Assembly: GCA_023457355.1 (NCBI GenBank)
Contig: JAEWLW010000075.1
Span: 1-64,000, forward strand
Length of the DNA: 64,000 nucleotides
Direction of reading: 5' to 3'
Source of the DNA: Bacillota bacterium
GTDB taxonomy: Bacteria; Bacillota; Clostridia; Oscillospirales; Ruminococcaceae
Part shown: positions 24,595 to 33,700 of the stretch, piece by piece
How the letters are laid out: each line of letters starts with the position of its first letter
Numbering within the stretch: position 1 is the stretch's first letter
Notes under the pieces: generated by a model
Told to the model about the DNA's origin: nothing
What the model saw: only the letters and a program-made list of their open reading frames with translations
Databases searched by the model: none
Program-made: the position numbers and the translations under genes

Positions 24595-26921
24595 AAGTTG
24601 CTCTCCCTGGTCATTTGCCAAATTCTTTCCGGTGTCAGCGGCAGTGAAACAAGCTCAACCCCAAATGCCGCGGATAAGGCATTGCCGAGCGCCGCAGGCA
24701 TGCCGATAATGCCATGCTCGGAATAGCTTCGTACCCCGTAAGGCGCCCCGTTCTCCGGCGTCTCCACAAATCCCACACGGTAATCCGGCTCCTGGCCGAT
24801 ATGCAACAGCTTATAGGTGCGCAGATTGGGCCTTTGTGGAATGCCTTGTGCATCAAATGAGAAGACTTCACGGCTGGCCGTACTGATACCCATAGCCATG
24901 CCGCCCGCCACCATGGCACGCATCGCTTCCGGGTTGATCACCTTTCCCACGTCCATCACGGTGGAAGCCGCGATAATGCGGTAGGTGCAGGTCTTTAAGT
25001 CCGCTTCAATTTCGACCACCTGCGCGCCCAACGACCAGTCGGGGCCGGTTTGGCCCTGACCTGTCTGCGGGTCAAGCATGCACAGCCCTTTGAGCATAAA
25101 CCCGCCGCGCCCCAGAACGGGCTCCCCGATTGAAGCGCCATCCGGGGCTTTATAACCCTGTGCAATATCTTTAAACGCGATAAACTGCCCGGGGTTTTTG
25201 GTCCAATAGACCTGCCCGTGGGCGACTTCAACCTCTTGGGGCGCACAACCAAAGGCTTGCGCGCCGTTCCGTTTCAGCTGTTCAATCAAATCGTCGGCGG
25301 CCCGCACCACGGCATAACCCGCCATATATTCGGTGAGGCTGGCGACGGTTTTCCAGTGTTCCGGGGCCACCCGTGTATCGACATCCATCACGACCTGCAC
25401 CTGCTGCGGATCAATCTTCAGCTTTTCAGCCAGCATTTGGGCAAGGTGGGTCTGTCCGCCGGAACCCATTTCGACAACGCCCGTGTTTAAATTGACGCTC
25501 CCGTCGGGATTAAAGGTAATCAGCGCGCCGGAAATGGCATTTGTGGGCGGGTTTTCAGTCTTCCAGAAACAGGCCACGCCCTTGGCGTTCACAGTATCGT
25601 TTTTAATCTGAACCGCAGTCCCGCCATCCCACCGGGAAAGTTGCTTTACCTGATTGAGGCACTGCGGCAGGTTGCCCATGAGGCTGTCGGTGCACACCAC
25701 GCGCGAGGGCGTCAGGCTGCCGGGCTGAATGGCGTTTCGGATGCGCAGCTCAAGCGGGTCCAGACGGCATTGGCGCGCCAGCATGTCTAAAACGCGTTCA
25801 ATGCAAAAGGTGTACGATTCATGCGCAAAGCTGCGAAAAGATGTGGCATAGGTGTGGTTGGTATAGACGCAGAGCGCGTCGCACGAGAGGTTTTTGACAT
25901 GGTAGGGGCCGGTGCAGTCCACCGCAATCGCTTTGGTCATATAGGGCGAAATGTCGGTGTAAGCGCCGCAGTCCAGCCAATAGGTCAATTCCGCCGCCTG
26001 AATAATCCCCCTTTTATTGACGCCGATTTTGATGTTTGCCTCCAGCCCGATGCGGCACGGGGCCGAAGCCATATCCTGTTCCCTGGGGATGGTGAGTTGC
26101 ACAGGCTTGCCGCCGACACTGCGTGAAGCGAGAAATGCTAAAATCTCCAGCGTCACAGGCGCTTTTCCGCCAAAACCGCCCCCGACAAACGGGACGCGCA
26201 CCTGAATTTGCCCGGCGGGAATCAGAAATGTTTCGGAGAGGTGCTTTCTGACGGCGTAAGGCGCCTGCGAAGCGGTCGTAATCCGGACGGTGCCGTCGGC
26301 GGAGATTTCGGCTCTGGCTGTACGGACCTCCATGGCAAGATGGTCGGAAGGCGGCAGGAAGAATTGTTTTTGAACAGTATAGTCACAAGCTGCGAAGGCC
26401 TTGGCACAATCCCCCTTGCGCATCCGGTACCGGCTGGCGATATTGGTTCCCGCTTCGGGGTATATATCCGCCAATATTTTTTTATAGCCCATGACCTGAT
26501 CGTGAACCCGCGCCGCGCCATCGGCTAACGCCTGGGAAGGCGTTAGCACAACCGGCAGCTGACTGTATTCCACTTCAATGAGCCGCGCCGCTTTTTCGGC
26601 TGTCGGCTCATCCACGGCAACCACCATTGCAACCGGCTCTCCGGCGTAGCGCACGACATCCCGGGCGAGCGCCGGACGGTCCTGCAGCAGGGGACCAAAC
26701 AATTCGAGGCAATCCGCACCGGTTAGCACGGCTTTTACGCCGTTGACAGCCAACGCCTTTGCGGTATCCATTCGCGCAATGCGGGCGTGCGCACAGGTGC
26801 TGGTGAGCAGGCGTGCCGAGAGAACGCCCACCTTGGGCAGGTCGCCGGTATATTGCGCTTTACCTGTAACTTTGTCCCACGCTTCCTTGCGCTGAACGTT
26901 TTTTCCAATAGCTGTATTCAT
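24591..26921 (-). CDS. xanthine dehydrogenase family, molybdopterin-binding subunit
   Basis: A 776-aa catalytic subunit of the xanthine dehydrogenase/aldehyde oxidase family. Seen: the N-terminal small domain (GKAQYTGDLPK), the Mo-cofactor motif VGGGFGGK near residue 240, GPYHVKN, and the C-terminal GVRSYSEHG with the presumed catalytic glutamate. The usual R-G-F/Y-G-x-P-Q segment is replaced by RSFAHESYTF, so the substrate may not be xanthine. The adjacent nucleoside transporter and deoC favour a purine or related heterocycle. No cofactor-insertion (XdhC) or selenium-related gene is in the window. A TTGGAA-N16-TATATT promoter-like sequence lies upstream. Confidence 0.9.
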   Translation of the reverse strand: MNTAIGKNVQRKEAWDKVTGKAQYTGDLPKVGVLSARLLTSTCAHARIARMDTAKALAVNGVKAVLTGADCLELFGPLLQDRPALARDVVRYAGEPVAMVVAVDEPTAEKAARLIEVEYSQLPVVLTPSQALADGAARVHDQVMGYKKILADIYPEAGTNIASRYRMRKGDCAKAFAACDYTVQKQFFLPPSDHLAMEVRTARAEISADGTVRITTASQAPYAVRKHLSETFLIPAGQIQVRVPFVGGGFGGKAPVTLEILAFLASRSVGGKPVQLTIPREQDMASAPCRIGLEANIKIGVNKRGIIQAAELTYWLDCGAYTDISPYMTKAIAVDCTGPYHVKNLSCDALCVYTNHTYATSFRSFAHESYTFCIERVLDMLARQCRLDPLELRIRNAIQPGSLTPSRVVCTDSLMGNLPQCLNQVKQLSRWDGGTAVQIKNDTVNAKGVACFWKTENPPTNAISGALITFNPDGSVNLNTGVVEMGSGGQTHLAQMLAEKLKIDPQQVQVVMDVDTRVAPEHWKTVASLTEYMAGYAVVRAADDLIEQLKRNGAQAFGCAPQEVEVAHGQVYWTKNPGQFIAFKDIAQGYKAPDGASIGEPVLGRGGFMLKGLCMLDPQTGQGQTGPDWSLGAQVVEIEADLKTCTYRIIAASTVMDVGKVINPEAMRAMVAGGMAMGISTASREVFSFDAQGIPQRPNLRTYKLLHIGQEPDYRVGFVETPENGAPYGVRSYSEHGIIGMPAALGNALSAAFGVELVSLPLTPERIWQMTRESNL

Positions 26922-27220
26922 GGCCGTTTATACCTTTACTGTAAAAATATATATAAAGTGTTCTCTTCCAAATTTTAAATATTCATCAATATAAAAGCGC
27001 CACCCGGGCAGGATGACGCTTTTCACATTTTTAAACCGGGGCCATCTTAGAACCTGTATTCACAGCTCAAAACGGCCGTATTGACGACGCATTTTGCGCT
27101 GTGCCGTGTTAAAACTGTACGGAATACGCCCGCTGTTCCTGCATTCTTCGCCTTGCGAGTCACAAAATATCCGCGCAGACCCTGCTTCGATTTCCAAGCG
27201 GCTTGGCTATAAGAAACGCT
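26922..27220. other. intergenic stretch with hairpin and short shared motif
   Basis: About 300 bp without a gene. A hairpin (AAAAGCG ... CGCTTTT, 26994-27024) could stop minus-strand transcription from the YIEGIA pair. The 16-nt sequence GAACCTGTATTCACAG (27050-27065) recurs exactly at 41629-41644. Nothing else was recognised. Confidence 0.5.
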
Positions 27221-27409
27221 TTATACAATAATCAGGTAGTCCCCGTTCTGAAGCTGCAAAACATTCCCCCGAAGCGCTTTTGCAATATCGGTCACGCTTT
27301 TCTTTCTTTCATTTTCGTCCGCAATTACAAGCGTGAGAGGGTTCCCTGTTTTCACTCTGTCGCCGTCGGTTGTGATATAAACGGCCACTTCGGGAGATTG
27401 TTTACTCAT
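27221..27409 (-). CDS. small capping-type partner of YIEGIA
   Basis: A 62-aa protein. It begins MSKQSPEVAVYITTDGDRV and has a compact alpha/beta look with a hydrophobic C-terminus (NGDYLIIV). Such small proteins regularly follow YIEGIA genes in spore formers and are annotated as capping complex subunits; their biochemical role is unknown. AGGAGGTG precedes ATG 27409, and the start overlaps the YIEGIA stop by 8 bp, so the pair is translationally coupled. The GTG at 27418 lies inside the ribosome-binding site and is rejected. Confidence 0.8.
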   Translation of the reverse strand: MSKQSPEVAVYITTDGDRVKTGNPLTLVIADENERKKSVTDIAKALRGNVLQLQNGDYLIIV

Positions 27410-28325
27410 TTTCAGCACCTCCTGTATAAGACGACATGATGGAATGGATTTTTCTGCTGTTTTCTAATATCGGCGTTTTTTTAACCACACTGATCAAAGC
27501 GTCAATATTATGGGCGATGGGGACAAAGGCGATAATCACCTTGCCGCTCTTGTAGTTTTTTCTGGTGAATCGAAAGCGCTTAACGCCAAAGGACCGGACA
27601 GCTTCAAATAAAATGGCCTGACGTTGTCCGTAGTTATCAAGCGTAATCCGAAACAAGTCCTTTTTGGGTGTAATGACAACCGCAATCCCTTCGCTGAGAA
27701 ACAGCGCCCGGCTTTTGTCGGTGCCCAACAGGTTTGTCACAAACATGCCGTCGACGAACAGCTCCGAGTGCTCAACGGTGATTTTACCTTCAGCTACATC
27801 GCAGATATCGCCAATGGTTTTCCCTTTTGTAAATGTTTTAAAAATGAATATCGCGATCAGCCCGGTGACGAATCCAATCAGGCAGTCCACAAACAGGTTG
27901 TCCGTATAAAAGATTTTCATGGCCATTACAGTGAATAAAGCGGTGAGCAGTGAAATGTAATTTCTTGCTTCATACGTTTTTGCAATACCATCAATATAGG
28001 CGGCCCCTCTTTGGGTATACTCTGTATTTTCCAGTTGAGACAGGCTTTGCATCTCAAGCTTTCTGATTTCGCGGAACTGCTGTACCCCAATTGTAAGGAA
28101 AGTAACCGCGGTAAAATTCTTGGCCACAAGAGCCGGGATCGCGACGGAACCCAGTACCGACGCAACAAACCCGGTGATCATGTTGATCAGAAATCCGCCC
28201 GGGTAACTGGGGTTCTGGCGATAATCGACATGCAGCGTGATCATTCTCGCGAGCGTTCCCATGACAATGCCGCTCAGTATCAGGACAATATCGGTTTGCT
28301 GCAAGCTTTTCTCTACGGCTTCCAT
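27402..28325 (-). CDS. YIEGIA-family membrane protein
   Basis: A 307-aa protein with five or six N-terminal hydrophobic segments and a soluble C-terminal half. The signature appears as GAAYIDGIAKTYEARNY (YIDGIA for YIEGIA) near residue 108. The family is restricted to spore-forming Firmicutes and is thought to act in sporulation; its molecular function is not known. The promoter region upstream fits a vegetative or forespore sigma factor. It is divergent from the ferritin-like gene. Confidence 0.85.
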   Translation of the reverse strand: MEAVEKSLQQTDIVLILSGIVMGTLARMITLHVDYRQNPSYPGGFLINMITGFVASVLGSVAIPALVAKNFTAVTFLTIGVQQFREIRKLEMQSLSQLENTEYTQRGAAYIDGIAKTYEARNYISLLTALFTVMAMKIFYTDNLFVDCLIGFVTGLIAIFIFKTFTKGKTIGDICDVAEGKITVEHSELFVDGMFVTNLLGTDKSRALFLSEGIAVVITPKKDLFRITLDNYGQRQAILFEAVRSFGVKRFRFTRKNYKSGKVIIAFVPIAHNIDALISVVKKTPILENSRKIHSIMSSYTGGAENE

Positions 28326-28347
28326 ACTGCCACTCCTTTTTGTAGCT

Positions 28348-28377
28348 ATTATATCGGCGTGATACTTGTTTATGCAA
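28348..28377 (-). promoter_or_regulatory. promoter of the YIEGIA operon
   Basis: On the minus strand TTGCAT, an 18-nt spacer and TATAAT lie 23 nt before the YIEGIA start. The same bases also loosely fit a forespore sigma-F/G pattern (GCATA followed by ATAATA), so the sigma factor cannot be assigned. Confidence 0.5.
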
Positions 28378-28460
28378 AAATGATAGATAGCGGTATTGCC
28401 TTGGGTATAGAACCGGCATTTGGCCCAACAATAGATTTATTAATAAAAAGGAGCGTGCCT

Positions 28461-29711
28461 ATGAATCCATTTGAACAAAAACCGGTCAATATTGAAGACG
28501 GCATCATGAATTGGTGCACGATCTATCCCCAGCCATATAATAAACAAACCGTTGATCCTTACACAAAAATCCGCATCATCCTGATGAACGGGATTGAGGT
28601 GGAATCGGCGCTGTTCAAGCACCAGTTCCACCGCAACTGTGGGAACAACGATTTGCGCCGGGAACTGGCTTTATCCCGCCGGATCGAACAACAGCAGCAA
28701 AAGCGCATCAACTGGCTTAAGCCTATTGATGAAACGCAGCTGGAAACAACGGTTGGCTATGAGCATGTCGCGGTGGACCTGACGGCGTGGCTGGCACAGA
28801 ATGAGCCGAACAGCTATGTTAAACAGGCTTTGGATTTTGCGCTTCTGGAGGATTTCGACCATCTTTACCGGTACGCCAATCTTCTCGACCTGGATTCCCA
28901 GATTCCCGCCCAAAAGCTTGTAAAAAGCTATGTGGATATCACGCCGGGGCGCCCTACAATCGCTGAGCACCGGTTCCCGTTTGATTCGGTAAAAAACCCG
29001 GTCGATTTTAAAACCGCCGACATTCGAACAAAGCTTAATACCCTGATCATCACCTCGGGCGAGCAGCAGACCATGAACTTTTATATGAACCTCGGCAACA
29101 CCTACAACAACGACCTGGGGCGCCAGCTTTATCAGGAGATTGCCATGATAGAAGAACAGCATGTCACGCACTACGGCTCTTTGCTGGACCCCAACGCCAC
29201 CTGGCTGGAAAACCTTTTGCTGCATGAGTATATGGAATGCTACCTTTATTATTCTTTCTATCAGGACGAGCCGGATGCAAACGTAAAGTCGGTGTGGGAA
29301 ATGCATCTACAGCAGGAAATTGCCCACCTCCACAAAGCGGCCGAGCTGCTGCAAAAATATGATAACAAAGGCTGGCAGCAGGTTATCCCCGGCGGTGCCT
29401 TTCCGAAGCTGCTCCAGTTTTATGACACCCGGGATTATGTCCGTCAGGTGCTGGCCCAACAGATTCAACTTACAGCCGACAAAGAGCAATATGCACCCGT
29501 GTCTCAGATTCCAAAGGATCACAAATTCTTTTTTTATCAGGACCGCGTCAATAACAATGTCAATGCTGTGCCTAGCCATAACGTTGTCACGCAGCACCAG
29601 CAAAAATTCAATGTGGACTACCGCGCCGAAGCCAAACCAAACCCGGTGCAGGGGCTTTCGGACAGAGCGACCGATAACACGCAGATTGCGCGTACCCCCA
29701 ATGCCACATAA
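28461..29711 (+). CDS. ferritin-like, possibly spore-associated protein
   Basis: A 416-aa protein with a central ferritin-like four-helix bundle. Candidate iron ligands occur in order: FALLEDFDHLYRY, MIEEQHVTHY (E-x-x-H), LHEYMECYLYYSF and LQQEIAHLHKA (E-x-x-H), a spacing like rubrerythrin/ferritin di-iron sites. The N-terminal 110 residues and the C-terminal polar tail, rich in Asn, Gln and Pro, are outside the family core. Related Clostridial proteins are annotated only as ferritin-like. AAAGGAG (28447-28453) supports ATG 28461; the upstream open frame belongs to the opposite-strand gene. The divergent YIEGIA operon suggests a sporulation or stress role. Confidence 0.75.
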   Translation: MNPFEQKPVNIEDGIMNWCTIYPQPYNKQTVDPYTKIRIILMNGIEVESALFKHQFHRNCGNNDLRRELALSRRIEQQQQKRINWLKPIDETQLETTVGYEHVAVDLTAWLAQNEPNSYVKQALDFALLEDFDHLYRYANLLDLDSQIPAQKLVKSYVDITPGRPTIAEHRFPFDSVKNPVDFKTADIRTKLNTLIITSGEQQTMNFYMNLGNTYNNDLGRQLYQEIAMIEEQHVTHYGSLLDPNATWLENLLLHEYMECYLYYSFYQDEPDANVKSVWEMHLQQEIAHLHKAAELLQKYDNKGWQQVIPGGAFPKLLQFYDTRDYVRQVLAQQIQLTADKEQYAPVSQIPKDHKFFFYQDRVNNNVNAVPSHNVVTQHQQKFNVDYRAEAKPNPVQGLSDRATDNTQIARTPNAT

Positions 29712-29754
29712 CAATAAAAGCCGCCCGCACTTCCCGCACGGACGGCTTTTATTG
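29712..29754. terminator. bidirectional terminator
   Basis: CAATAAAAGCCG (29712-29723) pairs with CGGCTTTTATTG (29743-29754), with further pairing inside. A/T runs at both ends serve the convergent ferritin-like and membrane-protein genes. Confidence 0.8.
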
Positions 29755-29768
29755 TTTGAATATACGCA

Positions 29769-30464
29769 TTATAAAACAAGTTCCAAAGCGGCATAGGTTA
29801 TTACCAGCAGCGTCATGATGCCGGTTTTTAATAGCGGCAATGTACGTTGGGGCACCGAGGCGCCCAGTGACAGAATTTTTTCTTGCATATATAAAACCGG
29901 CTTATAAACAGACGGAAGGTACTGGTATCCCACGAATAATACGAAGCTGGTCGCCAGGTTTTGCGTGATAAAAAACGGAATGAATTTTTCGGCACTGCTA
30001 ATGACTGAGACGTCCCTTATCCAGTCCGGTACAAGCAGCAACAAATAGAGCATAAACAGCAGCCGCCATCCGGTGTTCATCGTTAAGGCAGCCAGTGTCT
30101 TTATGGTAGGCTTTTTCTGCGTTTCTCCCCAAAAACGATGCAAGGCCACCATAACCACATACATTGAAACGGCTTCAAACACAATTGAAATAGCGGGGTT
30201 GATCACCTTGTCGATGCGGATAGGCGTCAGCAGATTGAGCAGCTTGATGGACGCACACATGATGCCTATGTACAAGACGGAAGACCTGCTGCGCGTTTGG
30301 CGGTAGACGTTTGCCATAAAAAAGCAGGCGACCGGATACCATATCAGCCAGCTTATTTTAATTTCGAATAAATGCAGCAAATAGCCAACCGTTATTTCGA
30401 AAATACCCCACAATGCCCCCCACGTCATGACGGCAAGAAAAAAAGGATAACCCTTTCTATTCAT
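29769..30464 (-). CDS. unknown multi-pass membrane protein
   Basis: A 231-aa protein with six or so hydrophobic helices and no motif I can assign. Conserved-looking features are the N-terminal WGALWGIFEITVGYLLH, which could be a small-molecule binding helix, and a basic loop TRSRSSV. GGAGGA lies 7 nt before ATG 30464, making it a better start than ATG 30479. Membrane proteins of this appearance occur in spore-formers without known function. It is transcribed alone, convergent with the ferritin-like gene and divergent from the glucan synthase. Confidence 0.7.
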   Translation of the reverse strand: MNRKGYPFFLAVMTWGALWGIFEITVGYLLHLFEIKISWLIWYPVACFFMANVYRQTRSRSSVLYIGIMCASIKLLNLLTPIRIDKVINPAISIVFEAVSMYVVMVALHRFWGETQKKPTIKTLAALTMNTGWRLLFMLYLLLLVPDWIRDVSVISSAEKFIPFFITQNLATSFVLFVGYQYLPSVYKPVLYMQEKILSLGASVPQRTLPLLKTGIMTLLVITYAALELVL

Positions 30465-30479
30465 GAAGACTTCCTCCAT

Positions 30480-30766
30480 TTCTCATATCTTTTTATACAT
30501 ATCATGGCTATGCGGGTTTAAAACTAAATATACCGTTGCCAAAATTCACATGGCTGATTTATTGGCCTTCCATAACAAAACCTGAGGGCGGGTGCTGGCG
30601 CTTTAGGCGTATGAACATGAACTGCGCTTTTGGGCGATGGTTATCCGCGCCGCTTTCTGACTGCCGGGTTTTAACGAGTACAAATGTAATTGCTATTTTT
30701 TACGAAAAAACAGACAAACTATCTATCTGTGAAGAGATGTCGTCATGCCTGAAGGATTTCTTAAAT
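30480..30766. other. intergenic stretch before glucan synthase
   Basis: About 290 bp. The glucan synthase frame is open back to a TTG at 30536, but there is no ribosome-binding site and the encoded peptide lacks family resemblance, so it is treated as untranslated leader. No terminator or known RNA motif was recognised. Confidence 0.4.
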
Positions 30767-33700
30767 ATGGAGGATCTTCAATTGCAGATATTATTGCAAA
30801 GTATTTATATAAATTTACCGTCACTGCTGGCTATTTTATTGATAATTACGTCGTTACTCTTCTCTTATTTTGTTTTATTAATGCTTTATTACCGGTTTAG
30901 CCACTTTGGCAAAAAAGTGGCTATTTCGGTCCGTTTCCCCGAGAATGGCGATAAGCCGGGACCTGGCGAGTGGGAGAAGCAGATGCTTGATCTGGCAGAA
31001 AGCCACGGCCAGGTCAGGCTGACAGGCTATAGCTTTGTTCTAAATGATTATAATCAGGCCGCGTATAAAAAACTGAATAAAATCAGGAACAGCATCTCCG
31101 CCATATCCACGGATATTATTTCGTTAATTCCGGCAGCGCGCTGGCTTTTTGACAATTTTCAGATGCTGTACCGGGAAATTAAAAAAGTGCGCACCTTGGG
31201 AACAGATTATGCCGTATTGCCGGTTCTAAAGGGGAAGGAATGCCGTAACTTCCCCCGTATTTATGTTGTGGCAAAAAAGATGGTGGCGCTTTCGGGCGGA
31301 CATCTGAGTGAAGAAAATATTTCCGTGATGCTCAGGGCCTACCAGCGGAAGATACCGCTTACGGACAAGGAAATATGGGTTTTGACGGAGGTGCTGGGCT
31401 TTTGCCTGCTTGAAGAGATTATCGCAATTGCGGATGACATCCTGCGCGTGATCAATGTCAAGTCGAAGGCAGAAAAATTCCTCCGGGAAAAGCTGGCGTC
31501 AAAGCCATGGCCGGCCGATATATCGGCGTTGCTTTGCAAAACAGAGGATGATGTGGGGCAAAACTATTCGTTTCACGCCCATGTGATCTATCTGCTCAAA
31601 AACATGTCCTATGACGAGGCAGCCATTAAAAGATATCTGGAATATCATTTCGCCCCCGAAAAAAGACAGGTGAAGGCCTCCGGCATATTTCTGGAGGAAG
31701 GAAAGATCGAATCCTTTCTTGAAACCAATATCCGGACTTTAATTGTCAGCCTGCGGGATATCAATGAAGTGGATGAGGAGAAATTTTTCGAGAAATATTC
31801 CTGCCTGGAGCAAATTTTATCGCAGGATCCGGATGGCGTTTATAAAAAAATGGATTCGGAATCGCGGGGCATGTACCGTGGCGCCATTGTTAAGTTGTCG
31901 CTCCGTTATCGGCTGCCGGAAGAAAAGATAGCGAAGGACTGTCTGGAACTGGCGATTCAGGGAAGGGCGGACCTGCATTGTTCCCATCATGTGGGGGCTT
32001 ATCTTTTGGGCAAGGGTTATCCGGTTCTGAAAGCGAAGGCATTGGGAAAACCGGTTCCCACAAGAATGAAGCAAAAGATGAATTTCAAGGGCTTTCTTTA
32101 TTTTTTAACCCTGCTTCTGCTCACGTCGGCGCTGTGTGGCTGCCTGTTCTATGCATTTAGAACCCCTGGCGGGTTGCAGGATACCGGCCGGCGTGCCATC
32201 ACCCTTCTGGTGGCAATGCCCCTGTTGGCGGGCATCGCCATAGAGATTACAAATTTTATATTTACCAGAAGGATTATGGTGAAGGAAATTCCTTCCTTAG
32301 ACTATCTGAGGGACATACCCAGTGAGGCGACCACCTTTGTGGTGATGCCGGTTATCGTCTCCTCAAAGGAGCAGGGTCTGGCATATATGGACCGCCTTCA
32401 AAAGCATTACCTGGCCAACCGGCAGCCGAACCTTTACTTTGCATTGCTGCTGGATTTTGAGGACGCTCCGGACCAGTCCATGCCGAAAGATGCGGTGATT
32501 GAAAGCGCTCTTGCTGCACGTTTGGCAGAACTCAATGCGCGCTATCCGTCGGAGTACCAGCGGTTCTCCCTCTTTTTCCGCTGCCGCAAATGGAATCAGG
32601 CGGAGAACTGCTATATGGGCTGGGAGCGTAAGCGCGGAAAGTTAGAAGAATTTAATAGCCTTTTAAACGGCGCGGAAAAAGCGGACACCACCTTTTCCGC
32701 CATTTACTGCGATAAGGCGCTTCTTACCACCTTCCGGTATGTGATTACACTGGATGCGGATACCAACCTGATCCGTGACAATGCGGCTAAACTGGTCGGG
32801 CTGATTGACCACCCCTTGAACAAACCCATTCTGGACCGTGCCAACCAAAAGGTGAAGGAGGGCTATGTCATTATACAGCCCTCGGTGAGAAATCATATTG
32901 CAGATAAGAACGGCAGCAGGTTTATAAAAGTCTTTGGCGGAGAATCGGGCCTTGCCCATTACGGAACCGTCATATCCGATATCTATCAGGATATTTTCAA
33001 TGAAGCGATTTATACCGGAAAGGGCATCTATGACGTCAAAACCTTCCACAAGGTGCTTCGAAATAAGGTGCCGGAAAACCGCATTCTCAGCCACGACCTT
33101 TTTGAAAGCTGTTATGCACGGACGGCTTTTTCCAGTACGGCCAAAATTATGGATAATTTTCCAAACAGCGTTTTATCCTTTACCAAAAGGGAACACCGAT
33201 GGCTGCGCGGGGACTGGCAGCTGCTGCCCTGGCTGTTTTCGAAGAAAACCCCGGACGGGGGGAATTTATGCGCCTTGTCAAAATGGAAAATTTTTGACAA
33301 CCTGAGAAGAAGCTTTGTCCCTTTGAGCAAGACGCTGTTTATCGTGCTGAATCTGGCATGGATGCCAAAAGCATATTATTTTTGGTTGCCCCTCATTTTT
33401 TTCAACGATCTGTTTGCCCTGCTGATTATGCTGCTTTCGGTCATCGCCCAGAAGGTGATCCGGCCGAGGCTGGCCATTGTTTATAAAAGCATCTTTAAGG
33501 AACTTGGCGTCATGTTGGAAAGAGCATTCCTCGAGTTTACAATCACGCCTTACCGCGCTTATGTCGCATCCGATGCAATGGTCAGAACGCTGTATCGGCT
33601 CTTTGTCAGCAAAAAAAATCTGCTTCGCTGGAATACGGCGGAAGCGGTGGATGCTGCCATTATCAATACCAGAAAAGGATATTTCCGCACCATGTGGTGT

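Noticed and set aside
28011..28460. Long N-terminal extension of the ferritin-like protein
   Set aside because: It lies opposite the YIEGIA gene and its promoter; AAAGGAG and conserved sequence start at 28461.
30536..30766. Start of the glucan synthase at TTG 30536
   Set aside because: No Shine-Dalgarno, no membrane or family feature in the first 77 codons, and base composition like untranslated DNA.
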